Source of the DNA: Candidatus Chlamydia corallus
GTDB taxonomy: Bacteria; Chlamydiota; Chlamydiia; Chlamydiales; Chlamydiaceae
Length of the DNA: 64,000 nt
Direction: 5' to 3'
Assembly: GCF_002817655.1 (NCBI RefSeq)
Contig: NZ_NWQK01000001.1
Location: forward strand, 372,001 to 436,000
In this document: positions 38,971 through 48,819 of the stretch, in pieces
Position numbering within the stretch: position 1 is the first letter of the stretch
How the letters are laid out: each line of letters opens with the position of its first letter
The notes under the pieces: model-generated
Databases searched by the model: none
What the model was told of the DNA's origin: nothing
Seen by the model: the letters and a program-made list of their open reading frames with translations, nothing else
Program-made: the position numbers and the translations under genes

Positions 38971-40044
38971 CTATAAGCATTCACAAATAAACGCATGGAA
39001 TGTTTTTTTAGCCCTCTGTTGATCATAAACTGCTAGGGAGCTGCGTTGTTTTTCTTTATTATGGGAGTCTAAAGCAAACATTACTTTTTCTACTAATAGC
39101 TTATCTGTTAACTCTTTTTCTAGGATCATAGCGCCCCCACCTAAGATCTCTACAAAGAATTTAGCGTTAGCCTCCTGATGTCCATAAGCTCCAGGATAAG
39201 GAATTAAAATCCCAGGAACTTTTGCCCATAGGATTTCATCTAAAATTGTAGCTCCTGCCCTACTGATGACCAAGTCTGCAGCGAGCAAGACATCGAGTAA
39301 TTGTTCTTCGAACTGCTTCACACAGCACAGAACTTCTCCACGATTATAGACATGTTGCACTTTAACAATATCACTTTTAGGTCCCACAATATGGTGAACG
39401 TACATGTTGGGATACTTATTCACTAGCTTGACAAGAGCTTTTGGAACAAAGGTATTTAGTACATGGGATCCCTGAGAACCTCCAACTACACAGATTGTAG
39501 GAGTATGATTTGTACAGCGTTTCATCATAGGGCTTCCTAAAGAAAAGCTTCGTTTAGGAAGGGAGACCTCTTCAGCAGGACATCGGAAATATTTGGCTAC
39601 AGGAGAGAAATTCACTCCAACGCCTCGAGCATAGCGGGCAAAAAGTTTATTGACCTTTCCAGGAACAAGATTTTGTTCGTGTAGAAATAGGGGGATTTTA
39701 CGAGATAACCCTGCCATTAATACAGGAAGAGAGTGGTAACTCCCAAATCCTATGACCAGGTCAGGATTAAAAATTTTAAGTTCCTTTCTTGCCTTAAGGT
39801 ATCCTGAACATAGAGAAAGGGTTCTAGTCATTATCTTTACAGGGTTAATGACTGTAGGAAGCCCTGAGGGGATTTCCCGATAGCTGATGTTCTGTTGCAA
39901 AGAAGGATGGTTCTCGAGACCTTTTCCTAGTAGCAATACATCGATGCCTTCACAAGAAAAAGCTTCCTTTACTGAGAGAGCTGGAACGATGTGTCCGCCT
40001 GACCCCCCTACAGCTAGGGCTACTTTTCGAATTTTCTTCATCAT
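38971..40044 (-). CDS. murG: MurG (lipid II synthase)
   Basis: GT-B glycosyltransferase that adds GlcNAc to lipid I at the inner face of the membrane. The 357-residue protein has the N-terminal glycine loop [15 protein letters not shown], the membrane-associated G-x-G segment [12 protein letters not shown], and the donor-site region [12 protein letters not shown] with [13 protein letters not shown]. Its first 95 bases overlap the 3' end of ftsW in a different frame; both ends look genuine because the glycine loop starts at about residue 12. Confidence 0.95.
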   Translation of the reverse strand: MMKKIRKVALAVGGSGGHIVPALSVKEAFSCEGIDVLLLGKGLENHPSLQQNISYREIPSGLPTVINPVKIMTRTLSLCSGYLKARKELKIFNPDLVIGFGSYHSLPVLMAGLSRKIPLFLHEQNLVPGKVNKLFARYARGVGVNFSPVAKYFRCPAEEVSLPKRSFSLGSPMMKRCTNHTPTICVVGGSQGSHVLNTFVPKALVKLVNKYPNMYVHHIVGPKSDIVKVQHVYNRGEVLCCVKQFEEQLLDVLLAADLVISRAGATILDEILWAKVPGILIPYPGAYGHQEANAKFFVEILGGGAMILEKELTDKLLVEKVMFALDSHNKEKQRSSLAVYDQQRAKKTFHAFICECL

Positions 40045-41122
40045 ATACCTTCAATAACAATGTAACTCCACACATATTTGCGATAAGAGACGACCCTCCT
40101 TGACTAAAAAAAGGCAGGTTGACTCCTTTACTGGGCAGCAAGCCTGAGACCACTCCCAAATTTATAAACGCTTGCATGCTAATAATCAAAGTAATGACGA
40201 TTGCCAAGGACGCGCCCTCTAGTGATGACACTTTTATAGCAATTGCATAGCCACCGTAGACAAAGCACATATACAAAAGTATGAGCAGAAGAATACCTAC
40301 AAATCCAAATTCCTCAGCGTATATTGCAGCAATATAGTCATTTTGAGCTTCTGGGAGATACGTGAGCTTCTGAAGGCTTGCTCCAGGTCCTTTTCCTATT
40401 AGCTTTCCAGATCCAGCGGCAATTTTAGCTTGATATGGCTGGTGACCCCTTCCCTTGATGTCTAATTCAGGATGAAGGTAGACATTCAGACGGTACCGAA
40501 CATAGGGCATTCTATAAGCAAGGGCTCCCCCAGTTATGGTGATACATACAAGTGGAAGAAGCCAATAGCGAAGACGCACTGCGGTCATGATAAAAACAGG
40601 AATCAAGGATGCCGAAATAACAGCAGCGGAGCCATTGTCTGGTTCTATTGCAATCAAAAGAATAGGAATAAACAAAACAGCTGTAAGTTTAAGAAACATT
40701 TTAAGTTGTTTTTGATACAAGGAAGAGAATGTTAGGAACTGTACAGCAACTATGGGAACGAGATATTTCACAAATTCCGAAGGTTGAATAGTAAGTTGAC
40801 CAAACCCCAACCAACGTTTTGCACCATTACGGCAAATCCCCACTCCTGGAATAAAAACACAGACTAAAGCTAGGGTAGCTCCTGCAAGCAACACGGGACT
40901 AATTTTTAAGAAATCCCTCCATTCCATCATGTAGAGAAGAGAAGAGAGGCCTAAGCCAAGGATAAGATAAGTCACCTGGCGAACGAGAGCTTTATGTGTG
41001 CTGCATTCTAGAGAGCGATCTAATACCTCTGCTGAAGAAGTATCAAAAACCATAATCAGCCCTAGAGAGAAGATCCCTAATAAACAAGAAATAACAAACC
41101 ACTTCATACTAAGGGCCTGCAC
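39950..41122 (-). CDS. ftsW: FtsW (SEDS-family peptidoglycan glycosyltransferase)
   Basis: Polytopic membrane protein that polymerises lipid II at the septum with a class B PBP. The 390-residue protein has about ten hydrophobic segments and the SEDS blocks [30 protein letters not shown] and [19 protein letters not shown]. The basic C-terminal tail after VYDEE is encoded in the stretch shared with murG and may be little constrained. It follows nlpD by three bases. Confidence 0.94.
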   Translation of the reverse strand: MQALSMKWFVISCLLGIFSLGLIMVFDTSSAEVLDRSLECSTHKALVRQVTYLILGLGLSSLLYMMEWRDFLKISPVLLAGATLALVCVFIPGVGICRNGAKRWLGFGQLTIQPSEFVKYLVPIVAVQFLTFSSLYQKQLKMFLKLTAVLFIPILLIAIEPDNGSAAVISASLIPVFIMTAVRLRYWLLPLVCITITGGALAYRMPYVRYRLNVYLHPELDIKGRGHQPYQAKIAAGSGKLIGKGPGASLQKLTYLPEAQNDYIAAIYAEEFGFVGILLLILLYMCFVYGGYAIAIKVSSLEGASLAIVITLIISMQAFINLGVVSGLLPSKGVNLPFFSQGGSSLIANMCGVTLLLKVYDEENSKSSPSCRGVRRTHRSSSLSKGSFFL

Positions 41123-41125
41123 AAA

Positions 41126-41827
41126 TCAACGTATGCGCAACTGATCTCCAGGTTTGAGACGGCGGGCTTTATACTCATCAAGATCATTCATTTTTAGCAA
41201 ATCGTCCAATCGAATATGATTGCGCAATGCTATTGTCCAAGGGCTATCTCCTTCTTGGACGATATAATAATTTTCAGATGTAGTATTTTGTGTTTGAGGA
41301 TTTTTTTCACTGCCGACTTCTTGAGAAGTAGGCACTTTGATGATCTGGCCAATTTTAAGTTGGGTGGTCGTAAGATCATTGATCTGCATCAATTTCGCAA
41401 CGGTAGTGTGGTTAGCTCGCGCAATGCGTTCAAGAAAATCTCCCTTTTTCACGACAACAGTAGCATAAGGAGATTGTTCCTCTTTCAAACTCTCCTGAAC
41501 AGACTGAGGCACGACCGTGACAGTAGCGACTTCAGGAGTTTCGGTAACGACAGGCACAGGAGGGGTCGTTACAATAACAGGCTTACTTTCAATAAACTGT
41601 GTAGCTAGGGTTTCTTTAGCTATAGAACGATTTGGAACTTCTGCGACTAAAGGCTTTTCTATGACTTTTTCTTCTGAAACAACTGCTTGTGTAATTTTGC
41701 TGGCAGCAAAATTACGGTATCCCTCGTTATAATCCTTGACGCCAATACGCTTTGATGTGACAAAAAGAGCCACAAGCAATATAGCATTCACCACGACGGC
41801 TGTTATTACCATGTCTCTACGATTCAT
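41126..41827 (-). CDS. nlpD: NlpD-like LysM-domain protein without peptidase domain
   Basis: A 233-residue protein with an N-terminal hydrophobic segment (about 8-24) that works as a signal or anchor, a Val/Thr/Pro-rich linker, and two LysM peptidoglycan-binding domains: VVVKKGDFLERIARANHTT onward and YIVQEGDSPWTIALRNHI to the C-terminus. It lacks the M23 domain of canonical NlpD, so it should bind rather than cut or activate. In this division operon it probably acts at the septum. Position equals C. trachomatis CT759. Confidence 0.88.
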   Translation of the reverse strand: MNRRDMVITAVVVNAILLVALFVTSKRIGVKDYNEGYRNFAASKITQAVVSEEKVIEKPLVAEVPNRSIAKETLATQFIESKPVIVTTPPVPVVTETPEVATVTVVPQSVQESLKEEQSPYATVVVKKGDFLERIARANHTTVAKLMQINDLTTTQLKIGQIIKVPTSQEVGSEKNPQTQNTTSENYYIVQEGDSPWTIALRNHIRLDDLLKMNDLDEYKARRLKPGDQLRIR

Positions 41828-41829
41828 AT

Positions 41830-43083
41830 CTACCTCGCTGCCTGCATTTCCCCGATCAACAGTTTAAAGTAAGTTCCCCGTTCTTCAAAACTTTGAAATT
41901 GATCAAAGCTTGCGCATCCTGGAGACAATAAAACAGTATCTCCTTCTTGTGCTATAATTTGAGCTATAGACACCGCTTCCTCTAAATCTTTAGCTAGCGT
42001 CAAAGGAATCGTTCCTGATAAGGCACGAGCTATTGTCTCTCGACTCTCCCCCATAACGATGACGTGTTTGGCTGTTTGGGACAACACAGAAGTTAAGGCA
42101 ATGAAATCTCCACCTTTATCTCTGCCGCCCAAAATAACAACAACATCTTTCCCTACAGCCATAAGAGCCTTTTCTACTGCTGTCACTGTCGTGGCTTTGC
42201 TATCATTAATGTAGTGTACGTGATTTTTTTCCCCAAGATACTCTAATCTATGGGCAGGTTTTTCAAATGTCTGAACTGCCTTTAGAAAACCTTTTGGAGA
42301 AATGCAACTCACTTCATTAGCCAAAGCATAAGCTGCACAATAGTTATCTCTATCATGCAAGTATGTTGGTTTTAATGCATCCCCTTTATCTAAAATCTTC
42401 TCAATTTTTTCAGAGTAAATTTGATAAGGATTCCCTGAGCAACAGTCGCTCCCTGTCCAAAACGTTTTGGCATGACGCAGGCATTTTTTTATGCGAACTT
42501 TAGCATCAAAATAGGCCTCTAAGTTGCGATGATAATCCAGGTGATTACGACAAAAGTTCAACAATACAGCTCCAGAAAATACAGGAATGTTTTCTTCTTG
42601 AGTTGCTAACTGAAACGAGCTGATTTCTACAACACGAATTCCTGGATGTATCATTTGGTCTAGTATAGGCAAGCCGATATTGCCCATAGCTATAGCAGGA
42701 ATTCCCAAGGTATTTAAGAGATGGACTAGAAATAATGTTGTTGTCGTCTTGCCATTAGATCCTGTAATTCCAAAGGAGGGGTATCTTTGAAATTCTGGTG
42801 TCTTCAAAGCAACTTGAATATCAGTAACCACGGGGATCTTACGGGATAATGCTTGTTCTACCCACGAATGATACGGTTTGATTCCTGGAGAGCGAATCAC
42901 AAGGTCGATATTTTCAGGAAACTCGCCTGTTTCCATGAAGATTCTTTCATGCAGATTCTCTACTGATATCAGAGCTTCTAAGGAACTGTCCGCTCCTATA
43001 AGATAATGTCCTTGCCTATATAAAAACCTTGCTACGGACTTTCCTGTGATTCCAGCACCCAAAACGAGAATACGCTGGCACAT
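41830..43083 (-). CDS. murD: MurD (UDP-MurNAc-L-Ala:D-Glu ligase)
   Basis: Adds D-glutamate in the cytoplasmic stage of peptidoglycan synthesis. The protein of 417 residues has the N-terminal LVLGAGITGKSVARFL, the ATP-binding GITGSNGKTTTT, NFCRNHLDYH and INDSKATT, all Mur ligase marks. The ATG at 43083 is preferred: GGAG lies six bases upstream, and it is two bases after the mraY stop. In-frame starts up to 43125 would overlap mraY. Confidence 0.95.
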   Translation of the reverse strand: MCQRILVLGAGITGKSVARFLYRQGHYLIGADSSLEALISVENLHERIFMETGEFPENIDLVIRSPGIKPYHSWVEQALSRKIPVVTDIQVALKTPEFQRYPSFGITGSNGKTTTTLFLVHLLNTLGIPAIAMGNIGLPILDQMIHPGIRVVEISSFQLATQEENIPVFSGAVLLNFCRNHLDYHRNLEAYFDAKVRIKKCLRHAKTFWTGSDCCSGNPYQIYSEKIEKILDKGDALKPTYLHDRDNYCAAYALANEVSCISPKGFLKAVQTFEKPAHRLEYLGEKNHVHYINDSKATTVTAVEKALMAVGKDVVVILGGRDKGGDFIALTSVLSQTAKHVIVMGESRETIARALSGTIPLTLAKDLEEAVSIAQIIAQEGDTVLLSPGCASFDQFQSFEERGTYFKLLIGEMQAAR

Positions 43084-43085
43084 AT

Positions 43086-44132
43086 CTATCTCCATAATAC
43101 AGCGGCTATCCCTATACTTGCGCATATAAAGCTAAAAATCCAAAAGCGCATGACAATTTTGGTCTCAGGCATCCCCTGATATTCATAATGATGATGTAGT
43201 GGAGAGCATAAGAAAATGCGTTTTTTCCTTAATTTACAACTAACTACCTGTAAAATTACAGATCCCGCTTCAGCAACAAAGACCCCTCCAATGATGACTA
43301 GAATACATTCTGCGCGTAGCATAACAGCACAGCTACCTAACATGCCTCCTAGAAGCAGCGATCCCGTATCTCCCATGAAAAGCTGTGCTGGAGCACCATT
43401 ATACCATAAGAATCCTACGCAGGCTCCTACAAGGGCTGCTAAAACATAAGCGACATCTTGAGCTATAGGAATTGTAAAACTTTGTAGAGCAACGAAGATA
43501 AATCCCAAAGCAGCTAAAGACATTGTTCCTGAAGCAAGTCCATCCAGGCCGTCGGTAAGATTTACTGCATTGTTTGTTCCTATAATTGCTACAAGAGCGA
43601 GTCCCAAGCAAAAAACTTTCCCTATCCAAGAGGACATAAAAAACATACCTTCCATAAAAGGAATCTTGAGAGTAAATAGGGGTTCCGCACTCCCGTAGAT
43701 GTAGGGAAGGCAAATGAGAGTAGAAGCTGCGATTAAAATTTGAACAATGAATTTATGCTTAGCCTTGAGTCCATGCCCCTGTTTTCGTTTCATTTTTATT
43801 CTATCATCATACCAACCCAGACCTGCGTAACAAACCATGATGGCAACAAAGAACCATGTTGAAAATTTTCCCCAAGGCAACCAAATGAGTAGCGAAGCAA
43901 GTAAAGAGATAAAAAGTAAGACTCCTCCTCCAGTAGGAACCTGAGCTTTATCTTTGTGAAGAATCTGGAGTTTCTCACAATATTCTTTGTGGATGTAGTC
44001 ACGATAGTCTTTTCTTTTAAGCCATTTCATTACAGGAACACCCAGAACTACTGTAAACAAAAGAGCTGTCATTCCTGTCAAAGCCAAAGAAAAAAATAAG
44101 GACTGCTTTAAAAGCGGAACTAAGGGAACCAT
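43086..44132 (-). CDS. mraY: MraY (phospho-MurNAc-pentapeptide transferase)
   Basis: Integral membrane enzyme that makes lipid I on undecaprenyl phosphate. The 348-residue protein has about ten hydrophobic helices and the catalytic loops: KAQVPTGGGVL, GWYDDRIKMKRK with the essential Asp pair, NAVNLTDGLDGLASG, MGDTGSLLLGG and the cytoplasmic SPLHHHYEYQGMPE. It lies 16 bases after murF. Confidence 0.97.
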   Translation of the reverse strand: MVPLVPLLKQSLFFSLALTGMTALLFTVVLGVPVMKWLKRKDYRDYIHKEYCEKLQILHKDKAQVPTGGGVLLFISLLASLLIWLPWGKFSTWFFVAIMVCYAGLGWYDDRIKMKRKQGHGLKAKHKFIVQILIAASTLICLPYIYGSAEPLFTLKIPFMEGMFFMSSWIGKVFCLGLALVAIIGTNNAVNLTDGLDGLASGTMSLAALGFIFVALQSFTIPIAQDVAYVLAALVGACVGFLWYNGAPAQLFMGDTGSLLLGGMLGSCAVMLRAECILVIIGGVFVAEAGSVILQVVSCKLRKKRIFLCSPLHHHYEYQGMPETKIVMRFWIFSFICASIGIAAVLWR

Positions 44133-44148
44133 ACTTGCGCCTAAGGAA

Positions 44149-45492
44149 TTAAAAACAAGCTAACAAAGATTCTAGGGCAAAGGCACGAGAACCTTTCAAT
44201 AGAATCACATCCCCGTGTTGTACAATTTGCTTCAAAATATCTTTGACATCTTGAGCTGAGGGGAAAAAATTAACTTCACAAGAATAGTCTTTTAAAATGC
44301 GTTGCACTGGAATCCACTTTTCCCCAATAAAAAATATAATATGTCCTCGAGAAGCTGCTTTTTCAGCTACCAAAGCATGTCCTTCTTCTGAATACATGCC
44401 TAATTCAGCCATATGACCCAAAATTAAAATGATTTTCCCTCCCTCACTTGGTAAAGGCAGAGCATTGAGAGCAGCAATCATAGCTTCTGGACAAGCATTA
44501 TATGCATCGTTGATTACCTGTATTCCATTTCTGAGGCTATGTTCGAAGCGCATAGGAGGCAATTTCAGTTCGGGTAAGGCACGTATCAAACTTTCTTCTG
44601 GAACTTCTAAAATCCAAGAGAGTGCTACAGCAATTAATAAGTTGATGTATGCAGGTTTATAAGAAAAAGCTATCGGGAGATGATAATTTTCTTCAGGAGT
44701 TTGGATCACTACAGATTCTTCACTAAGAGCCTTATAGCAGAAATCTGCGAGAGGATCATTAAAAGAAAAAGAAAACTTGTTAGCATTAGGAGAGCAAGCC
44801 CATAGATCTGGGAAGCATGAGGAATCTTTGGGGAGAAGCTGCACTTTACTTCTTTGTAGAATGTAACTTTTTTCTCTTACGATCTCTTGGATCCCCTGGG
44901 GAAAATTCATAGCATGTTGGTCATTAATATGCGTGATCACTGCAATCTCTGGCTGCACGATACGAAGAAGATCGCGCATATTCCCTGGTTCAGAAACTCC
45001 CATCTCTAAAATAATAACATCTTCGTCCCCATCCGCCATCAATAAACTTAAAGGGACGGTCAACTGCGAATTATAACTTTTAGGACTTGCATGAATTTTA
45101 TAGACAGAGCTTAGAAGTGTTTTTGAGAATTCTTTTGTTGTTGTTTTCCCTACAGATCCTGTGATCCCAACAAGATTTCCTTGGAATAGGTTATATTGAT
45201 TCGTCCCTGCTTGTTGCAGAGCAAATTTAGGATCCTCAACACGGATCAATTCCAAGCCAAAGTTGTCTCCTTGGTATTGACTGGAGACAACCGCTCCAAC
45301 AGCTCCTGATTTTGCTGCTTCTTTTAAAAATTTATGACCATCTGTTGCGCTTCCAGGAAGAGCAAAAAATAGATCTCCAGGCTGTATTTCCCTGCTATCT
45401 ATAGCAAATCCTGTAATTTTTTTGTCAGACTTGGGGCAAGAAACATCTGAGAGCATCAGAGAGACCCAATCTTCAAGCAACACAGCTCGCAT
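44149..45492 (-). CDS. murF: MurF (UDP-MurNAc-tripeptide:D-Ala-D-Ala ligase)
   Basis: Adds D-Ala-D-Ala to complete the pentapeptide precursor. The 447-residue protein shows GDLFFALPGSATDGHKF, the ATP site GITGSVGKTTTKEF, LEMGVSEPGNM and NDAYNACPEAM, typical of MurF. First gene of the minus-strand run murF-mraY-murD-nlpD-ftsW-murG-murC/ddl, spanning about 9 kb with no gap longer than about 16 bases. Confidence 0.96.
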   Translation of the reverse strand: MRAVLLEDWVSLMLSDVSCPKSDKKITGFAIDSREIQPGDLFFALPGSATDGHKFLKEAAKSGAVGAVVSSQYQGDNFGLELIRVEDPKFALQQAGTNQYNLFQGNLVGITGSVGKTTTKEFSKTLLSSVYKIHASPKSYNSQLTVPLSLLMADGDEDVIILEMGVSEPGNMRDLLRIVQPEIAVITHINDQHAMNFPQGIQEIVREKSYILQRSKVQLLPKDSSCFPDLWACSPNANKFSFSFNDPLADFCYKALSEESVVIQTPEENYHLPIAFSYKPAYINLLIAVALSWILEVPEESLIRALPELKLPPMRFEHSLRNGIQVINDAYNACPEAMIAALNALPLPSEGGKIILILGHMAELGMYSEEGHALVAEKAASRGHIIFFIGEKWIPVQRILKDYSCEVNFFPSAQDVKDILKQIVQHGDVILLKGSRAFALESLLACF

Positions 45493-45761
45493 ATATTTTG
45501 CCTACAGAATCTAGGATTTTAGAAAGTCTGCATTCCCTATCAAGAGGAGAGACCTACCCTAAAAAATACTATATTTAAAATGAAGACAAGAATGCAAGCA
45601 ACCTTATCAGCTCAATTACAAAACCTATTTTTTGAGAAGACTGAAGGGAATCGCATCCCTTAGAAACAACGAAGATATCCCTAGCCTCTCGAATTATAAA
45701 CACTTCTCGCTTATCATAAAATCTCCTTTCGCTTAAACTGAGGATTCTAATTTTCCCTTTT

Positions 45762-45832
45762 GGTGGCATAGCCAAGCGGTAAGGCCGAGGCCTGCAAAGC
45801 CTCTACCCCCGGTTCGATTCCGGGTGCCACCT
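45762..45832 (+). tRNA. tRNA-Cys (GCA)
   Basis: A 71-base cloverleaf. The acceptor stem pairs GGTGGCA with TGCCACC, and the discriminator base is T, as required by CysRS. The anticodon stem GAGGC/GCCTC encloses loop CTGCAAA with anticodon GCA at 45794-45796. The T arm is CCCGG-TTCGATT-CCGGG. No CCA is encoded. The cognate synthetase gene cysS is at 11304-12731. Confidence 0.97.
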
Positions 45833-45904
45833 TTCTTACTGAAGATATTGTGAACTAAAAAACAAATTGGTAGTGTGAAAATTTCCTACCTACTGGGGGT
45901 TTGC

Positions 45905-47467
45905 ATGTCTGAGCAGGAAAAATTATCTAACTATGACGCTGATAAAAAACTTTTTTCAGGTATAGATAAACTTTTCCAGGTAGTGAAGCGATCTTACGGT
46001 CCTAAGCAGTCCCTCTCTCAATCTTCTTTCTTTAAAGAGCGGGGATTCAGCTCGATTTCCCAAACAGAACTTACCGATTCCTATGAAAATATAGGTGTGG
46101 ATTTTGCAAAAGCCATGGCGAATAAAATCCATAAAGAACACGGCGATGGTGCTACCACTGGCCTTATTTTACTTCATGCAATTTTAAAAGAAAGCTACTC
46201 GGTTTTAGAACAGGGAATCCCTACTCATAAACTGATTTCTGCTTTAAAAGCTCAAGGAGAAAAACTCCAAGAGGCATTACAGCAACAATCTTGGCCGATT
46301 AAAGATGCACAAAAAATTCGGAATATTATTTTTTCTACTTTACAAATGTCAATCATTGCTGATGATTTTTACAATGCTTTGTCTGTTGTAGGCCCTGAAG
46401 GTCTTATTTCTATAACTAACGAAAAAGAAATCGATAAAACTTCAATGGATATCTTCCAAGGATTTAAAATTCCTGCAGGTTATGCCTCCACCTATTTTGT
46501 TTCTGACACAGCATCCCGTCTGACGAGAATTGCTCATCCCTTACTTCTGATCACAGATAAAAAAATCTCTACTATTCACCCATTTCTTCCCCTACTGCAA
46601 GAAATTTCAGAACAAGATCAACACCTGATAATTTTCTGTGAAGATATCGATCCGGACGTACTTGCCACCCTCGTCGTTAACAAGTTGCAAGGACTCTTGC
46701 GAGTTACTGTAGTCACAATTCCCGAACTCTCTACTGTAAATCAAGAATTAGGTGAGGATATTGCTTTATTTACTGGGACTCACATTTGTTCTTACCAAGA
46801 AGGATCTCATATTTTAACTCCCGAGATGGTGACTTTAGGATCATGTTTATCTATAGAAATCTCGGATTCACAAACGATATTAATTGGAGGTCTACACATC
46901 CCCGAAGTCCTGGCCCTGAAGACGCAGCAATTAGCAGAAGACATCCGCACGACTTCATGCCCCGAAACCAAAAAAAGGCTTATCAAAAGAAAAAATAGAC
47001 TGGAAAGTTCCGTAGCCATTCTTCCTGTTGATGAAGATAACGAAGCTTTATATAACCTAGCTCTTAAGATTATGGACTCTGCTTTAAGTCGTGGTTATGT
47101 TCCTGGAGGGGGAACTGCGTTGTTTTATGCATCTTTAACTTTAGCAAGCCCTAAGGATAACGATATTGATGAGAATAAAGTAGCGATTTCTGTCTTAGAG
47201 AAAGCCTGTTGTGCTCCCATAAGGCTCTTGGCCGCCAATGCAGATTTGGACGGTGATGCGGTTATTGCTAAGCTCTCCTCACTTGGAACGACAAGCTTAG
47301 GAGTCAGTGTGTTTTCTAGAAAAATTGAAGACCTTATTGCTGGAGGAATCTTAGATTCTCTAGCTATGATATCTACAGTGTTCGCCTGTGCTTTAGATAC
47401 CGCTATTCTGATTCTCTCTTCTAAAATTTTAATTTTTGAAAATCAATATGAAATTTCTATGCTCTAA
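45905..47467 (+). CDS. groEL3: GroEL3, divergent chaperonin paralogue
   Basis: A 520-residue GroEL-type protein, one of three GroEL paralogues in chlamydiae and not part of the groES operon. It keeps parts of the ATP site (SYGPKQ near the N-terminus, HGDGATTGLILL with the Asp corresponding to Asp87, PGGGTALF). By hand alignment, the position of the catalytic Asp398 of E. coli GroEL is Leu, so normal ATP hydrolysis is doubtful. The C-terminus has no GGM repeats. The ATG at 45905, with GGGGG five bases upstream, is preferred over GTG 45875. Role unknown; likely not a general foldase. Confidence 0.85.
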   Translation: MSEQEKLSNYDADKKLFSGIDKLFQVVKRSYGPKQSLSQSSFFKERGFSSISQTELTDSYENIGVDFAKAMANKIHKEHGDGATTGLILLHAILKESYSVLEQGIPTHKLISALKAQGEKLQEALQQQSWPIKDAQKIRNIIFSTLQMSIIADDFYNALSVVGPEGLISITNEKEIDKTSMDIFQGFKIPAGYASTYFVSDTASRLTRIAHPLLLITDKKISTIHPFLPLLQEISEQDQHLIIFCEDIDPDVLATLVVNKLQGLLRVTVVTIPELSTVNQELGEDIALFTGTHICSYQEGSHILTPEMVTLGSCLSIEISDSQTILIGGLHIPEVLALKTQQLAEDIRTTSCPETKKRLIKRKNRLESSVAILPVDEDNEALYNLALKIMDSALSRGYVPGGGTALFYASLTLASPKDNDIDENKVAISVLEKACCAPIRLLAANADLDGDAVIAKLSSLGTTSLGVSVFSRKIEDLIAGGILDSLAMISTVFACALDTAILILSSKILIFENQYEISML

Positions 47468-47635
47468 TCTTCTCTCATAAAACTAAGAAACAACTTGTCA
47501 TAAGCAATTTAAGTTCGATTCTTAAAATAAAGACTTTGAGAACTTCTCCTGAGCCATACATCTTTGCTGTTAGAATTTTTCCCTAATTTCTAATACAATA
47601 GATCGGATTGGAAAAACAAAAGTGAGCAACATCAT

Positions 47636-48523
47636 ATGCAAGAAAAACCGCAACATGTGCATCGTGTTATTCACATCTCCGATGTACATTTTCATGTTCT
47701 CCCTTTCAATCCCCTGCACTGCTTTAATAAAAGACTCAAAGGACTCTTGCGTAAGGTATTTGGATTAGTGAATTTTCAAGCCACAACGATAGGTCAGCGT
47801 TTCCCAAAGGTTGCAGAATCTCTTGGAGCTGATAGCATATGCATCACTGGAGATTTCTCCCTTACTGCTATGGATGCAGAGTTCTTACTTGCTAAGCATT
47901 TTGTTGAAACTCTAGCTAAACACTCTTCTGTTTACCTTTTGCCTGGGAACCACGATGTGTACACCCCTAAAGCTCTTGCAAAGCAAACATTTTATACCTA
48001 CTTTCCGAATGAGCAACTCCAACAGAATAAGGTGTCGTTTCACAAGCTCACAGATCATTGGTGGTTAATTCTATTAGATTGTTCTTGTTTGAATGGGTGG
48101 TTTTCAGCAAACGGAGCTGTGCATGTAGGACAGATCTCGGCTATTGAAAACTTTTTACTCTCTCTTTCTAGTGAAGAAAATGTCATAATTGCAAACCATT
48201 ACCCTCTGCTCTCTTCACAACAACTAGACCATGATCTTATCAACAACACACTTTTACACAACGTTTTGAGGAAATATCCTAAAGTACGCCTTTATCTACA
48301 TGGTCATGAACACCATGCTACTATCTATAGCTGCTTAGATTCTTCACCTTCATACATTCTCAATAGCGGATCGATCTCTCTACCCACGAACTCACGTTTC
48401 CATGTTATAGACCTGTATCCTGAGAAATATCAGGTGCATACTATGGTTTTGAAAAACCTCTTAGATTTTAATGCACCTTTAGAGATTGGTAATGAAGCGA
48501 GTTTGAATTTTCAGGAGCTGTAG
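47636..48523 (+). CDS. Calcineurin-like metallophosphoesterase
   Basis: A 295-residue member of the calcineurin-like phosphoesterase superfamily. The five metal-binding motifs are all present: DVHFH (IHISDVHF), GDF (ITGDFS), GNHD (LPGNHDVY), the His in IANHYPLL, and GHEHH (LHGHEHHA). There is no signal peptide, so it is probably cytoplasmic. The substrate is unknown; relatives include UDP-diacylglucosamine hydrolases and cyclic-nucleotide phosphodiesterases. It is at the position of C. trachomatis CT754. Confidence 0.88.
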   Translation: MQEKPQHVHRVIHISDVHFHVLPFNPLHCFNKRLKGLLRKVFGLVNFQATTIGQRFPKVAESLGADSICITGDFSLTAMDAEFLLAKHFVETLAKHSSVYLLPGNHDVYTPKALAKQTFYTYFPNEQLQQNKVSFHKLTDHWWLILLDCSCLNGWFSANGAVHVGQISAIENFLLSLSSEENVIIANHYPLLSSQQLDHDLINNTLLHNVLRKYPKVRLYLHGHEHHATIYSCLDSSPSYILNSGSISLPTNSRFHVIDLYPEKYQVHTMVLKNLLDFNAPLEIGNEASLNFQEL

Positions 48524-48554
48524 AATGACTCGTAGGAACAATTAAAGTGGCGAC

Positions 48555-48776
48555 TTAAACGCCCTCTTCTAGAATCTTCTCTGCTATAGTTTGAAATAAT
48601 TCAGGAGTTTCCACTAACTCTTCTTTCTTAACATTGCGGAGAGATTCTGGCATAGCTACAAGCTTAGCAACCCAAGATTTGCGCTTATTCTCTTCATCAA
48701 GACCTTGAGCCTTCTCTCTTAATTTTTTTAGTAGTTGAGCCTCTCTAGATAGCTCTTTTATTTTCTTAGTTTCCAT
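48555..48776 (-). CDS. Small charged hypothetical protein (CT753 position)
   Basis: A predicted protein of about 73 residues, rich in Lys and Glu, with an N-terminal helix that may be a short coiled coil (KIKELSREAQLLKKLREK). No motif recognised. The start METKK at 48776 is chosen; the reading can be extended three codons to 48785. It follows efp by about 40 bases on the minus strand and may be co-transcribed with it. Confidence 0.6.
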   Translation of the reverse strand: METKKIKELSREAQLLKKLREKAQGLDEENKRKSWVAKLVAMPESLRNVKKEELVETPELFQTIAEKILEEGV

Positions 48777-48819
48777 ATTGCGCACTCTAAGATAGAGACG
48801 CTTTTCCTACAACGACTAT

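Noticed and set aside
41216-41608. 130-codon plus-strand ORF opposite nlpD
   Set aside because: The opposite strand encodes two clear LysM domains and a signal anchor; this reading has no motif and is a shadow.
45575-45775. 66-codon minus-strand ORF overlapping the start of tRNA-Cys
   Set aside because: It begins inside the tRNA gene, has no homology-like features and no ribosome-binding site.
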